This document shows positions 46,880 to 60,900 of a stretch of DNA of 64,000 nucleotides, piece after piece. A program made the translations under genes and the position numbers. The notes beneath the pieces were generated by a model that saw only the letters and a list, made by a program, of their open reading frames with translations, did no database searches and was not told the DNA's origin. Numbering within the stretch: the stretch's first letter is position 1; every line of letters starts with the position of its first letter. The DNA comes from Dromaius novaehollandiae. Lineage: Eukaryota > Chordata > Aves > Casuariiformes > Dromaiidae. The stretch lies in the NCBI RefSeq assembly GCF_036370855.1, contig NC_088117.1, positions 930,001 through 994,000 on the forward strand. The letters are read 5' to 3'.

Positions 46880-47520
46880 AGGAGCTAGCCACGGCAGGGT
46901 GACGGCGAGCGCGCGCAGGCCTCAGCGGGGAGAGCCGCTGGCCCTGCAGGAGCCGTGCGGGAGGTGGGGGCAGCCCCAGCAAACGCCGCGCCCCGGCTCC
47001 TGCGGAGCAGCTTCGGCCCCCTGCAGACTGTAAGCGAGGAGAAGGCACCCCAGGCTGCACGAAGCGAGGACTCTCCGGGCCTTTCCTCCTCAGGCCTTCG
47101 CTGCAGACGCTCCGGGGCCTCCGGGCCGCTGCGGAGGCGCTGCCGGGGCCCGGCGGCGGCCCCGCCTCCCTCGCCCCGCTACCGTCTCCACGGCAACGCG
47201 GGCGCCGCCGAGGCGGAGCGCGGCCGCTGCGGAGCCGTCGGCGGGGGCCGCCGCCATGGAGGCCGGTGCCGAGCGAGTTTCCAGTCAGGCGGCGGCCGAG
47301 GGCGGCGCAGAGGAGGCGGCAGCGCCCGGCGACGGCAGCGGGCCTGGGGGCGGCGAGGTGCGCGGGCCGCGGGGAGCCGCCGTCGGGGAGCGCCCTGCCT
47401 GGCGCAACCGGCTGCAAGCGGGGCCCCCCGCCGCCGCCCCCCGGCCTGGGCCGGGCCGGGGAGCCGGGCCAGGCGGTGGGAGCGCGCCGTGCAGGGCTTT
47501 CTGCCTTCGTGTTCCCCACC
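46880..47520. promoter_or_regulatory. CpG island promoter of ANKMY1
   Basis: CpG-dense, G+C-rich sequence surrounds exon 1 of ANKMY1. It includes an NRF1-like GCGCGCAGGC near 46,910 and the X-box-like site at 47,184. No TATA box is seen. Confidence 0.65.
47184..47197 (+). promoter_or_regulatory. RFX X-box-like site 59 bp before the ANKMY1 start codon
   Basis: GTCTCCACGGCAAC matches the RFX consensus GTNRCCNNRGYAAC at all but one position (T for R). X-boxes near the start site are typical of ciliary genes under RFX and FOXJ1 control. Confidence 0.5.
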
Positions 47521-50500
47521 GGTCCATTTGGCAAGGAGATGGGTCTCTGAAATGCAGGTTTTTCCTAGGCTTGCATCTCTCCTCTCGCCTCTGGTTTTGG
47601 GGCAAACTAGGCGGTTTCGCCTTATTTCTTAGTAAAGCGAGCGCTTTCCCAGCTCCCCTGCAACATCCGAGCACCTGCTCGGCCAGCGCGCTGGCCCTTG
47701 CTGCCCTTTGGGGGCATTCTGTTGCTCTGTGTTCAGGTTAATAATATATTTGCTGCTAAAATGCAAATCGGGACACAAGTTCCCAGATAACGTGCTTTTG
47801 CCCCCTGCTTCGAAGGACTTGGTCTGCCCTCACGCTCAGGGTAAGCAGATGGCTGCCGTGATGCCGTTGCCGAGTCCTGGGTCGCTGTCGATGGCTGAAC
47901 GTGGCCTCAGACCCCAGTGGGGAGAGCGGGAGGCCGGCAGGGGAGGAGGGGATGCTGCCGTGAGCTTTTGGTACAAAGTTTAACCTCTGAAGTGTGAGTG
48001 CATCTTCCTGTATGGTGAAAATACCATGAGGAGTGACTAATGTTTCCGGTTCCCTTGTGAGGTTCTTCTCTTCTGCGCCACCTGTGAGTACTGAGCTGCC
48101 GTTTTGATTGTCAGGGAAAGCTGCCACGGCAACGTAACTCGAAATCATCCGTTAGGGATCGGTTGTCTGCACGGTGGGACATCTCTTTTTCCGCTTATGA
48201 GTTATACCATTGCGCAGATAGAAAATTTAAAATTAGCTCTTTTTCTCTTCCTCTGGAACTCCATTTGCCTATCAATGCTCCCAAGAATCAGTCTAGCAGA
48301 GAAACACAGCCTTAATTCTGGCAATATAAAGACCTCGGCATTGCTCCTCACTGTTGTCTTTTGGGGGCAAACTCCGCGTTCTAAGCAAAAGTCCTAACAC
48401 GCATCAGGCAGAAGCAGTAGCAGCAGCTGCCTGTCTTCGGTGATGATTATTGTGGCAACTCACTTGATAGAGGGTAGTAGTTTTCAGGTTTTGTTGATTG
48501 GGCTGAATTTGCATTGGTGACCTAGAAATGAAAGTCTCCACGGCACCATCCTCTGACGAGGCCTTAGGGAAGTTACTTAGCACTTTTCACCTTTTTTCTT
48601 TCAAACTAAGAATAGTCATAGTTTATTCAAACTAAGAATAGTCATAGTTTATGCTACAGAATACCAGGGCTACTTTGTTCTCCATAGGGTTCATCCTATC
48701 CCTTCAGTTATGCTTTTATTAAAGACAAGCTATATGATTGATTAGGATATTTAGGTGATTTAATTTGAAGAGAAATAACACTGAAGACACATAAATGCCT
48801 TTAATAAAGCATTTAAGGAATTGAGGTTTTGATTTAAATGGGAATTTTTTTCAATTACAAAATTTTGATTAATTTCTATAAAACGTCCCCCAAATGTCTG
48901 TCTTTTTGCTTAAAAATAATGGATACCTTAAAGTGTTTGTGGCTACAATCAATCACGATTGATCAAATTTCAATCAAAATCCATCAGATGAGTGGGCTGA
49001 TAGTTAAGGATTTCTTCACTGAAGACAAAAGGCATTATGGACAAGCTTTTGACTTAGCGTCTGTCACCTTGATACAGTTCAGCACTATGTTTACGTACGA
49101 TACGATGTTTTTTCAGAACTTTCTACTGAGGGTCAGAAGTGCCAGTTTTAGAGTAGCAATCGAATTTATCTTTTTAGCAAGTAGTGCACAAAGGTGTAAT
49201 CTCCAGGGACTTCACCTGCAGCTGGAAATTAAAGACCTTATGGCAGGGCTGAAGACACATGAGATCAGCAATAAACATATATCGTTTTATTTAAATATTA
49301 TAATTATTTTATTTATTATACATCTTTAGTTATATTTTATTTATAGTATATTGTTAATTGTATTTTATTTATTATATTTTATTAATTATATTTTAAATAA
49401 ATATAATTGTATTTAATACAAAATTATGTTGACTACTCACTGCAGACTGCATTTTATTGTACTTTAAGAGTATGGGTTGTTAGGTTGAGGGTGAGTAAAA
49501 TTCATCAGAAGGTAGGGGTTGGGCATTTATTTGAGTGATAGCTCTTTCTCCAAGCAGAGTTTTGTCATTTGGAAGTAGGAATATTCTCTATGTGTGGAGG
49601 TTCTTTCCTTCTGTAATGAAAAAATTGATTTATAAGCATGTTAGCTAGGTGTTTTTTGTTTGGTTTTACTGGGTTTTATGTATTCGGCTGCTTGTTTTTT
49701 AGCAAAATACGTGTTTTCATGGCTATGCTGAATGCCCTGTTTTGTCGGATGCAAAATTTCCCAACCAAATGTGTATTGGGATACAGGTCTTTGTGAGAGG
49801 TGTTGAACACTTTGATAGGTCTTGGTTTAGCCTGCATCATTTGGCAACATATCAATGATATAAACACTGCTAAAATAGTATGATCTTCCATCATGACTGC
49901 TACATGATGGAAGAGCTGCTGTGGCAACTGGTAAAATCTTGGTGGAGTTTTGAAGACAGTGACTACAGTGAAGTTGAGATTTTGCCTAGTCTTTCTTAAC
50001 TGTATAACAGTTTCATCCTCAGTTTCCTGCACCATGTTAGTGCTGCTCTGTTACATTAAGGAGGCAATTAAAAATTCATTTCTGTCCTCTGAACGGTATC
50101 ATTCTTACTGTCCCTTCTCTTTGTGGTGGATTACAGAGATACACGGGACAGTTGTACATGGACCATCGCCATGGGAAAGGGATATGCTACTGGCCTGATG
50201 GTTCCAAATTCATTGGAGCATTTTATCTCAGCCACGTAGAAGGCTATGGGACTTGGGAATGGAAGGACGGCAGAAAATTTCAGGTAACTGGAAAAATGTT
50301 GTGCTGTTACCATGATTTCCCTGCCTTTCAAAGTCAGCATGAGTACAGGAAAATTTGAGTGGTTTTTTTTTCCAGGCAGCTCCATTAGTGTTTGGGTTGT
50401 TTAGAGCAAAAGTGTCATGCTTCAGTCTCCAGTAAGCTAGATTGCTCTCTTGAACTACTCAACTTCTACTGTACACAACTTTTGCTTAGGGAAATATTGA

Positions 50501-51990
50501 AGGAGATAATGTGATACTGCCTGTCTAGAACTGAAAATCTGGTGCCTGGAAGAGTGTCTTTTTCCAGTTTCTAATGTAGAAGTCTTCGGTATTTACTCCC
50601 CTTGCTAGATGAAGAACTCATTAGCTAGTCAGTACTCTCAACAGGCATATTAAGAAGCCAGCAATATGAAACTGAAAAATACTGCATTTGAAGAGACTGT
50701 GGAGACAAAGAGCATTCTGGAGTATCGAGATAGCTAGTTGTCTCTTTTGTATCATTTCCAGGCCTGCTGCTACTAGTAGAAGCTAGAAAACTTGTTTTCT
50801 AAGAGTTTATAATTCTTTGTTTTCAAAGAAGAAGAAGGTGTATCTGAAAAGTGCCCAGCGTAGGGCAGCCCTCCCCTCATACTGATACATGGGTATCTCT
50901 GCAACAGGAAACAGTGCTTCATCAGATAATCCAAAAGATATAACAAAACAACATACAGCCTTTGCATTAAGTTGGCCAACAAGAACATAACATTCTTGCT
51001 GAATGTTGATAATGTGGCACTAATTATGGATTTCGGAGAACTTTAATTTGAATAGATCATGTATAATCTGAAACTAAGGGAAAAATAGAACACCCTCAGG
51101 TTATAATCAAACTTGAAATTTTATTCTTGCCAGTCATAGTGCTTTTTCCTGGTTCTTTATCTCCATAGCTAAACAGTTCAATGAGTGAAGCAGTTAATTT
51201 GTGTTCCAAATAGCTGTTTTGAGGTTGTGATAGCCTTGTGTGAATATGCCTTGAATCAGAATCCTGCTCAGGCTAAAATCTACGTGAAATTTCATCTAAA
51301 CATAACATCCCAATGTAGTTAAATTTAGGGCCTTCCACTGTTCTTGTACTGGAAAAGTTAATGTGTTTGTCATTAAATGAATCAAACTGACTGTGAAGGC
51401 TTTGTAGTACAGAATGGCTTCAGCAGTTATTACTCTGCCAATAAGAAATGGACCAATAAGATGCAGGCAGAACAGTTGAGATAGAAACCAGACTTTAATT
51501 GTATAACTTGTTTGATCTCTGATTGATACTAACGAGCTTACTCGTTTCTTAAGGGGCTGTACAAATCTGATGAGCGATTTGGACCGGGAATTGAGAGCTA
51601 TCCAGATGGCTGTCAGGATGTTGGCTTGTGGCTGAGGAATCATCTAATTAAACTGTGTACTGAAGTACCTGGTTATTTTTCTGTCTCGGATCATCCAGAA
51701 CACTTCAGATATGTTGATGCCAGTTCTCAAAGGAAGTATATTTCTGTTGAGGGGGACCCATTTCTCCGTAGCTATAAACGTCTCCCCTTTGATGACAAGA
51801 ATATTTTGCCTGAAGGAGTTTTTGCCTATTCCCATAACACAGATCATCTTACTTTGACTTGCACCTTTCTGAAAGAGTGTGATGCTTCATATTTTCAGAA
51901 TACCTCCAAGCTGCCTGAGGAAGAACCTTGGCCTGTTGCAAATGTAACCCCCTTACTGGTCAGAATGCAGATGCATGTTTATAAGCACAG
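47256..51990 (+). CDS. ANKMY1: ANKMY1 exons 1-3: Ala/Glu-rich start and MORN repeats
   Basis: Exon 1 (34 codons, ATG at 47256) is Ala/Gly/Glu-rich. Exon 2 and the start of exon 3 encode about three MORN repeats (for example [17 protein letters not shown] and [11 protein letters not shown]), membrane- or protein-binding beta-hairpins. The rest of exon 3 (to codon phase 2 at 51,990) is a conserved non-repeat domain. Intron 1 (47,358-50,136) contains a second X-box-like site, a 26-bp duplication and an A/T-rich tract. Intron 2 (50,284-51,553) shows nothing further. Confidence 0.85.
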
Positions 51991-54900
51991 GTAGCTGTTG
52001 ATCATTTGTTTTTTATGTATGGATTTTTATAAATCATATCTATTATTTTCAAATATAAGTTGCATGATTGCAGCTGCTCTCCAAAAGTTTTTTTTATAGT
52101 CTTGAGATGACAGGTTGCCAATGAGGAATTTTTTAAATGAAACAAACAATTTATGATACCAGTGGTACCTTTCTGTGGTTGTCTTAACTCTTATTCTACT
52201 TCAAGGCTATAGAAAACATGCTGCAGCAAGTCTGCAGCTACTTGTAACTGCCCACTGAGCCTTAGGTTTATGTGTAGCTTGATACTTGTACATGGAGATG
52301 TTCTTTGGGCAGGCAGAGTATGTTTTGGTTTGCTTTGTTGCTGGGAACACGTGCCACATGTGTGTATTTTATAGCCATAGCTAAAGCTGGTTATATAAAT
52401 CAAATACTAAACAGATATGAATGTGCATGCTAAATATTCTGTTTGTAGAAACACTTGGCAGTTAGATTTTGCTTTCTAATTTTATAGGTGTTGGATGGCT
52501 GGATATTTATGGACTCTTCTGTAGCCAAAATCTGTGTGCTGCTGCCAGCAGCCCCTAGACTAGTTTGCCTTTCTGCCTGTAATTTAAGCAAACTTATACT
52601 ATCTGAAATAGTTCTTAAAATGATAGCTGTTCATATTTTTGCATCTTACCCAGCAGCATGTTTTGCTCTTGATGTGTTTTTTCTTTAATTGCATTAGCGG
52701 CCTAAGAGTACCTAGCTGCTTAAATGCATCAGTGTTTTTTTCTCCTTTGCTAGGTTCTGTGAAGCAGAGTTTACTTCAGACGTCAACTTCATTCTCAGTG
52801 GAGTCCGCAGTACTTATGGGCCTCCAGGCCCCAAAGAACTTGCCTCAGAGCAGTTAATTCAGAAAGCGGCAAAAGGAGACTTTGATGGGGTCTATACGAT
52901 TCTGAGGGATGAGCTTGCTCATCCGGACGTAGCAGACAAACATGGATACACAGCACTTGCTGCTGCCGCTGTAAGACTCTGAGAATGACTCTTTACCATA
53001 TGATGAGAAATTCCTGGTGTAGTAGCCTGGATTAGATTTTTCTCTTGTTCCATTACATAGTAAGTGTGAAGGGAATGTTCAGTAAACAACAAAAGAGCAG
53101 GTGTGGCATGAGGAATATCTGTAATGAATGGTATCATGCCAAACCCCACAGTAAATAATAATCTACAAAAAGAAGCACTTCAGTAAACATTAGAGATTAT
53201 TTTAGCTGTCAAGTTTGTTTTCCGTTTGTGATTATGCAGTGGACTAGATCTGCGTTCTTGGGTATGACCCTGTCCTTATTACTGTTTTTTTCTTGTCCAG
53301 TCGTAATCACATTCAGACAGGGTTATTTTGTTTTTGCTGGCAAGGGGTGGTGGTTAGAAACTGTGCATGCATGACTTGCTGTAGGGGAGGATGACCTCCC
53401 CTTTTCTTTGTGCCCTTTTCAGCTACCTGAATAGCTGGCATTCATTGTAAAGTCCAGCAAAATTTAGATAATAATTTAGGGCGCTATATTTCCCCTACAG
53501 TCATCTCAATCACTTTTAGCCTCTTTCTGTGTGTGAATCCTCACTGAGTTCCTGTGAAATCTGGTAGAAATTGTTATAAAAAAGAGAGGAAGGTCAGGGA
53601 TATACTTGAGGATGCTCCAAGGTACACATTCTGAACCCCGTAAGACATGGTTCAGTATCGCGTTTTTATTGTGTGGCAAATATAAACCTGAATTAGTTCA
53701 ACAGTGTTGGCTCTCACTACTTTCAAACTGTGCTGCCTATTCTTTCCATGTAGAAATCTGCAAGTGCGTGAGTGTATGTGCAAGTACAGATGTTTACAAA
53801 ATAAAATAACATCCTGAAGCATTTTCTCCTCTACAGGTGTTAATTCCCACAACGATATTGTCAATCTTCTTCTCGATAGTGGAGCTGATGTGAATAAGTG
53901 TAGTGATGAAGGATTATCTGCTCTCTCCATGTGCTTTATTCTGTATTATCCAGCAGAATCTTTTAAGGGTAATATTGCTGAGAGGAACTTGCACAGCTGC
54001 AAGGTTGGTTTATTTCTAATCTAAATCAGAATCTAATCTAATCAGAATCTAATCTAATCAGAATCATGATATATTCTCGTCTCAAGCTGTAAGTTTACTT
54101 TTCGGAATTACTTTACTGTGTTGACTCCCTAGGAAAAAGCCAGAACTTTTGTGCATCTTGCACTCTGAGGATGCAGAGTATTCTCTGCTCTCACTACTAA
54201 GTCCTACTTCAAATGACCAAGCTCCAGTGCAGAAACAAGCTTACTCTGCAGTTGAAATAGGGCACTGTATTAATAGCACAGATGTGAGGCCACGTCTGCT
54301 AGGTATTTAAGACAGTGAAGATGCAGCGGGCAACTGGTGGGAATTACGAAAGCATCCCAGCAGGACAAGAGGATTTAGGTGGTTCCGATAGCACAGAGTC
54401 CTGCTGGCATGGTTGAAGTGTCAAGCAAGAAGCAATTCAACTGTCAGAGGAGTCTCTTGACCCTTAGGGAGTGTTTACAAAGGAAGACTCATGACCCTAG
54501 GCTTCCTCCTGCCGAAAAGAGAAGTACCTGCTTTAAATTGTCCTGTGGAGGAGCATGATACATATTTTGTAAGAGTACAAACCATGCAGTGGGGAAGGAG
54601 ATGATAACAAGGGTGAAGCAGAGGGTCAGGAATCTCCAAACAGTCTGAGAAGATAGAAGGAATCAAAGAGGGGCCTAGGCAGGTAGGGACTGTGTGGTAG
54701 AAATGTAAGGATGTTGCTGAGGCTTTCAGAAGAGGCTACACAGGTCTAAATGCCCTCAAGAAACTTGTTGGAAATGAACTACAGAATAGTTTTTGGTTGC
54801 TGTAAAATACCTGTTCAAGTTCCAAGAGTATGTTTAAGTGGTGGCCCGTTACCAAAGTTGCAAGACTTCTGTGGGAAGGAAAGAAAGAGAGAGAGAGAGA

Positions 54901-57900
54901 TGTATATAAAGCAGATGCTCAGAGATTCACAGAAAATCAGTGTGAAACTATTACTTCTCATTTTGGAGTGAGAAAAGGAAATTAGGAATAAACAGGATTT
55001 GTTTCTGTCACGGTCTCTAAGATTCAGAAAGGAAAATGTGCTTTGCTTTCTCTTTTCCTCTGAGTTGAATACAAATCCAGAAGATTTGGAAACAGTGGTC
55101 TTGGAGGTCCTAGTTCTACATTCTCGTGCAAAATAATGCAGGTTGAAAATCTGTAAGAGTCTTGTAAGCATGTTTTACTCACAAAGGAAATTGAGCAAGA
55201 AAATGTTCAGTTATTTGGTTTATTTAAAAAAAAACTTAGTTACAAATTACTTCTAAATGATTTCCCTATCTGTTGTTAACTGAATTCCATTATTATTACA
55301 TGCTCTTGTATTACTGTTATTACTTGTATTATTGTTCTGATGACTGAATATGCTGACTCACCCATTGAAAGTGTGGTTTTTCATTTTTGTAACTACTTTC
55401 TTTTATTTTTTTAATCTTCAAGCAGAACGAACAATCAGAACCGTCAGAAACAGCTAATGTGTCTGAAGGCGTAATCGCAGAGTAAGTCTCACTTATGCCC
55501 TATGAATGGGAGACAGAGTCTCCTAAGTCTCTTTGAACATAGAAGGCAACAATTAGTATTTCACATATTTCACAGAAGGGTGCAGCTATTGCAGGAAAAG
55601 CTAGTCAGATGTCAGTATAATTTTGTTTGCTTAACTATAGAAATCTTGTGTTCATATCAGTAGAAGCCACTCGTTTATATGCTCTGTTATAATTCAGGTT
55701 GGCAGAGTGTGAAGAGTGAAGCTGGAAAGTGTAGTTCAAGCTAAGGACCTCATGCTTGAACAAGACAAGCTTTCCTGATTGCATACTTTGCAGCTTGTCA
55801 CAGTCTGCTATGCACACCTGCAGTGTAGTGTGGATATGAGGAAAGATAAGAATATATTCAGCTTACTCTTTGAAGTTTTGACTACATTTGACCGTGCTGG
55901 TTGTTTTCTACAGGTGTCTGTTTAGCCGCGTGGCCTGAAATGTAGTCTTTTTGTCTTGCTTTTATGGATCCCCCAAAGGGCCACATCTTGCCTTTTGTTT
56001 TGCCTCCAGAGCAGTCCCCAAAGATGATGAAATTTTTGTCTTGGGTTTTATGCCAGCGTAGGTCACTTTGACGTCTTAGAATTCCCACAATGAAAATTCC
56101 CTGTTGGCCTTCTTGCCCTTCATCCCTTGCATTTGGCTTTTGTGGCACATCTTGCCACCTCCCTTGCTTCTCTCATGAATATTGTGTGTGCGTTGCATGT
56201 TTTTCATTGGAATATAAAGATGCACTGAATGTAGGGCTTGTGAGTAAAAATGAGTTAATGCCATGTGAGAAAAGAGGAGCCTCTGCCCAGATCACTATGT
56301 GGTAGAGTTTCTGGGTGATATCCAAGGACTGTTTGCTTTTTTTGATGGTGTTAGGTTTCTTTTTTAGGGGTGTGCATGTGTATTTTGCCTCCATGGAAAT
56401 ACAGATGGAATCATCAGCCTGCTGAAATACACTGTCCTAGTCCAGCATAGCTCTTGTTCCAGCTTTGGTTAAGGGAAACACAGAAAAAGTATCTCTGTTT
56501 TCTTGGGATGGATGAATGAAGTACGATAGAGGAAAGAACCTTCCAAACAGTCTTAGATGACAGGAAGGAGGAGTCAGTCTGTTTCTGTCATTAAACAAGT
56601 CTCACACTAAACGTTTAGAAGTGACACATGAGTGAATAGTGGAGATGCAGGGAACCTTACTTTGCCTATCCATTCCCATGCAACCCGAAGGAACTGCTTT
56701 TAAGTGCTGCCTTTTTAGTTTGGAGGGGTGAGATGTCCTCTTCAGGTAATAATATTGTTGCCTGGGTGGAGCACGGCAGTTGTTGTGACACTGCTCTAAA
56801 GAATGAAGTCTTGTCTCTGCCAAATGCCATTTTTAATGTCTGCACCTGGGAGTCATCTTAGTTCACCATCATTTAGAGGTTTTTTGCAAGATGCTAATGA
56901 GTGATTCTGGTATTTTCCATGTCAACTTTAGACAGCAGAAGAGATGGGCAACAATCCAGCTGCTGCTTCACCGAGGTGCAGATCCCAATGCATGCTGGAT
57001 ACCAGCACCCCTTCTCTTCCTTGCCGTTAAAGCTGCAGATGCAGAAGCAGTGAAACTCCTCTTAGAAAGGGGAGCCAGGACTGATGTGCGGCTTCCATCC
57101 AAGGTTTTATTGCATTATAATTGATAATGATGTAGGATTCTAGATGAGTGCAGCAGCTTCTGTGTCCTGCTGTAAAATCTGCAAGTAAGAACCAGGTTTA
57201 GAACGGACAAAAAGCTGTTTAAAGTGATTATCCTGTTCAAAGAACTATTTTATAGAAAGAACTCAAAGCTCCTTATTCCCTGAGTTTTCCTTCCTCATTA
57301 TGTTTTCTTGTTGCCAAGCCCATGCATGACTGGGGAATGCTTGTGAAGCTGCTCCTCAAGTTGGTAACAGCTGTTGTGATTTTGGTACGTTGTGTATCTG
57401 GTACCTTGAGCTTTCCACTGTCCCGTAACTCAGTTTGTAGGTTCATGGTGGCTGAAAGTGAGACACAGTATGTGGGAAGAAGAAGCTGGGATTATTCTGT
57501 TGAAAATATTTGGTACTGTTTTAAGTTGCGATAAACAGGAGTCTTAATGCTATGTTTCTTTTTTCAGTTTGGGGGTTTAACCCCTCTCCACATAGCTGTA
57601 TCTATTCCTGGGGAGGAAGGAGTCCAGATAACACAGTACCTCCTGCATTCTGCACCAGATCTTGATGCAAGGGCAGAAGATGGAAATGAGGTATATGGTC
57701 CAGACCAGGTATGTTGCTTTGTGAGCTCAGCTTCTTGCAGCTCTTGAAGGCTGCACAATACATAAGCAGGGAGTTGAGCTTCCTGCCTGCTTGATTTCCG
57801 TGAAATTTTTGCATCCTATTGGAATAACTATGGTCCTTTAAAAAAAAAAAAAAGCCACTGGAGGTTTGTATTATTGGGTTACAGTAAACACATCCATGTG

Positions 57901-60900
57901 TTTTGATGCCCCAGAACATTTTTGCTGTCATGCCTCGTTTAAGGCAGAGGTTAAAAGTCTCTTGTGGGCAGTCTAGTATAAATGCCTGAAGGTATAATGA
58001 GAGCAGTGAACATAGGACCACTGTCAGAAACAGACACATGATGGGACCTGCTTGTTTCATCTCCATGGAGCCTGCCTACTTGTTTTTGTTTTGTTTTGTT
58101 TTCCTTGAACACAGACTCTTTCTGCTGGATTCCTGCAGCATTCACTGTGCCCCCAGAGTTACAGAAAGATAGCTCTGCAGTAAACTTTTTTGGTAGTACA
58201 GAACTTTTTGGTTAGGGTTGCCATTTTTTATGATAATTGTCTACTTGTGATGGAGTTATACCAGCGAAAAGTGCTCTTTTTGGCATTTGTTAGCTGAGGA
58301 ATTACTTTACGTTATAGTACTTAAATCATTTCACAGAATTACAAAACAGTTGAGAGTTTGGAAGGGACCTCTGAAGATCGTCTGGTCCAAAACCCCAGCT
58401 CAAAGGAGGGTCAATGAGAGCAAGTTGCTCAGGACCTTGTCCAGTTGGGCTTTGAATATCTCCAGGAATGGAGACTCCATGGCCTCTCTGGGCAACCTCT
58501 TCCCGTGTTTGATCACCCTCACAGGGAAAAAAGATTTTTATTATGTTCAAGTGGAATTTCCTGTCTTTCAATTCCTGCCCATTGCTTCTTGTCCTGCCAC
58601 TGGGTGCCACTGAGAAGAGTAAGGCTCCAGCTTGTTTACTCCCTCCCATCAGGTATTTATACACATTGATAAGATCCCCCGAGCCTTCTCTTCTCAAGGC
58701 TAAACAATCCCAGATCTCTCAGCCTCTCCTTGCACGAGAGATGCTCCAGTTCCTTAATCCTCTTTGTGGTCCTTTGCTGGACTTGCTCCAGGGGAGTCCA
58801 GAACTAGACACACAGATGTGGTCTGACCTGGGCTGAACAGAGGGGAAGGATCACCTCCATTGGCCTGCTGGCAATGCTCTTTCTAATGCTGCCCACGATG
58901 CTGTTGGCCTGCTTTGCTGCAAAGGCACGTTACTGGTCATGTTCAGCTTGTCCACCAGGACCCCCAGGTCCTTTTCTGCAGAGCTACTTTCCAGTAGGTC
59001 AGCCCCCAGCATATACTGGTGCCTGGGGTTATTCCTTCCCAGGGGCAGGACTCTGCACTTCCCTTTGTTGAACTTCATGAGGTTCCCCTCTGCCCATCTG
59101 TCCAGTCTCTCGAGGTCCCTCTGAATGGCAGTGCAGCCCTCTGGTGTATCAGCCACTCCTCCCAGTTTGGGATCATCAGCAAACTTGCTGAGGGTGCACT
59201 CTATCCCTTCATCCAGGTCAATTAGTAAACAGTAGTAAACAACTTAACCAGTATTGTCCTTGTATTGACCCCTGTAGGTGCACCACTGGTGACTGGCCCT
59301 CGGCTGAACTTCATGCCACTGATCATAACCCTTTGAATCCGGTAGTTCAGCTAGTTTTCAGTCCTCACTGTCCATTTATGTAAGCCATACTTTAGGAGCT
59401 TGTCTATGCAGACGTTGTGGGAAAAAGTTTTGACAGCCTTACTGACATCAAGGTAAATGACATCCACTGCTCTCCCATCTTTCACCAAACTGGTCATCTC
59501 CTTGTAGAAGGCTATCAAGTTGTTCAGGCTCGATTTCCCCTTTGTAAATCCAAGCTGACGACTCCCATTCACTTTCTTTTCCTTAGTATTTTTGGAAATG
59601 GCTTCTCAGAGGATGTGCTTCATCACCTTCCCAGGGATTGAAATGAGGCTGACGTACTTGTAATTCTGCAGATCCTCCTTCTTGCCCTTCCCGAATATAG
59701 GAGTGACATTTGCTTTCTTCCAGTCCTCAGGAACCTCACCTGGTTGCCATGACATTTCAAAGATAATTGAGTGACCTTGCAATGACATTGATGGGCTCCC
59801 TGACATCCCATCAGGTCCTAGTCACTTGAAAAATGAGTTGGCTTGTGTAACAGGAAAGATAAGATTTGTCTTGTCATGACAGTGGCTAAGGTGAATGTCT
59901 GTTTGCAGTCCAGGGAGGTTTAGATAGCTTCTTCAGTTTGTATTGCAGTACTTTCTCCTTTAGTAGCAATCAGGATGACTTGGTACCTATTTGCAAACAG
60001 TATGCAGTTATAAAATGCCCAGATGCAGTGCAGGCTATATTACTTTCTGACATACCATTTTTTATTTTTTTATATTGGTCTGGTAAGCCTATATTCATGC
60101 ACCTTAAATGAATGACATGTGAATGAACTTGAGTGAAGACCCTTTTTGCCTGATAGCTTGCTTCTTTCTTCCCACCCCTCACTGTATCATTTGGCCCAGT
60201 AAAAGTTATTAAATTCTGTCTGTAAAATTTTCCTTCCCTGGATTCCTCCAGTGGAATCAAATTTCTTAATGTGCAGTGCTGAAGATGATTTAGGCAGATG
60301 GAATCTGAATGTAAAGAAGGAAGTAGAAAAAGGGTGGCCATTGCTTTGGTGAGGCTGAACAAGTCTCGTCCATGATTGACATCCAGAGCAATGGGTGACC
60401 AAGCAGTTTATTTTCTTCTGTATGTCTCTGAGCTATGTTACAAATGTTCACATAATTTCACTTAGGTTCCTCTGCCTCAAACCAGAGAAACCCAGTTGTC
60501 CCGTGGTGTCACTGTGCACCTGAAGAATGAAACAGGACCACCAAAAGGGTACTTCTCCTCCTATTTTGGTCCTGTTCCAGAAGAAGGTGGAAGGAGTGCA
60601 TTGCATATTGCATGCGAAAGAGAGGATAACTGTGAGGTAAGAGCATGGCATCCGAGGTTCTGCTCATAGAGAGTACTTATAAGCTAAACTCCCCAAATGA
60701 CATATCTGGGGAATGAATACTTTTCATCCCTCTGTAAGGAGCTGATTGAATTCCCAGGATAAACTCCTTACCTTGTGAATTATTAGTGTTGTACTGATTA
60801 AAAACCCATTAGCACTTGAGAAAAAAATATTTCTTAAGTCTTTAGAATTCTGTTTAACACAGGAAATTCCTCTGCTTAAGTTTCCATTAGTGACTTGGCC

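Noticed and set aside
45141-47255. Search for a divergent partner gene (DUSP28 neighbours ANKMY1 in mammals) on the minus strand
   Set aside because: No phosphatase motif or exon chain was found left of the CpG island.
48838-49329. 163-codon frame in ANKMY1 intron 1
   Set aside because: A/T-rich composition with an Ile/Phe/Leu/Asn bias, running into a low-complexity tract; no domain.
54872-54901. GA microsatellite
   Set aside because: An ordinary short simple repeat with no sign of special function.
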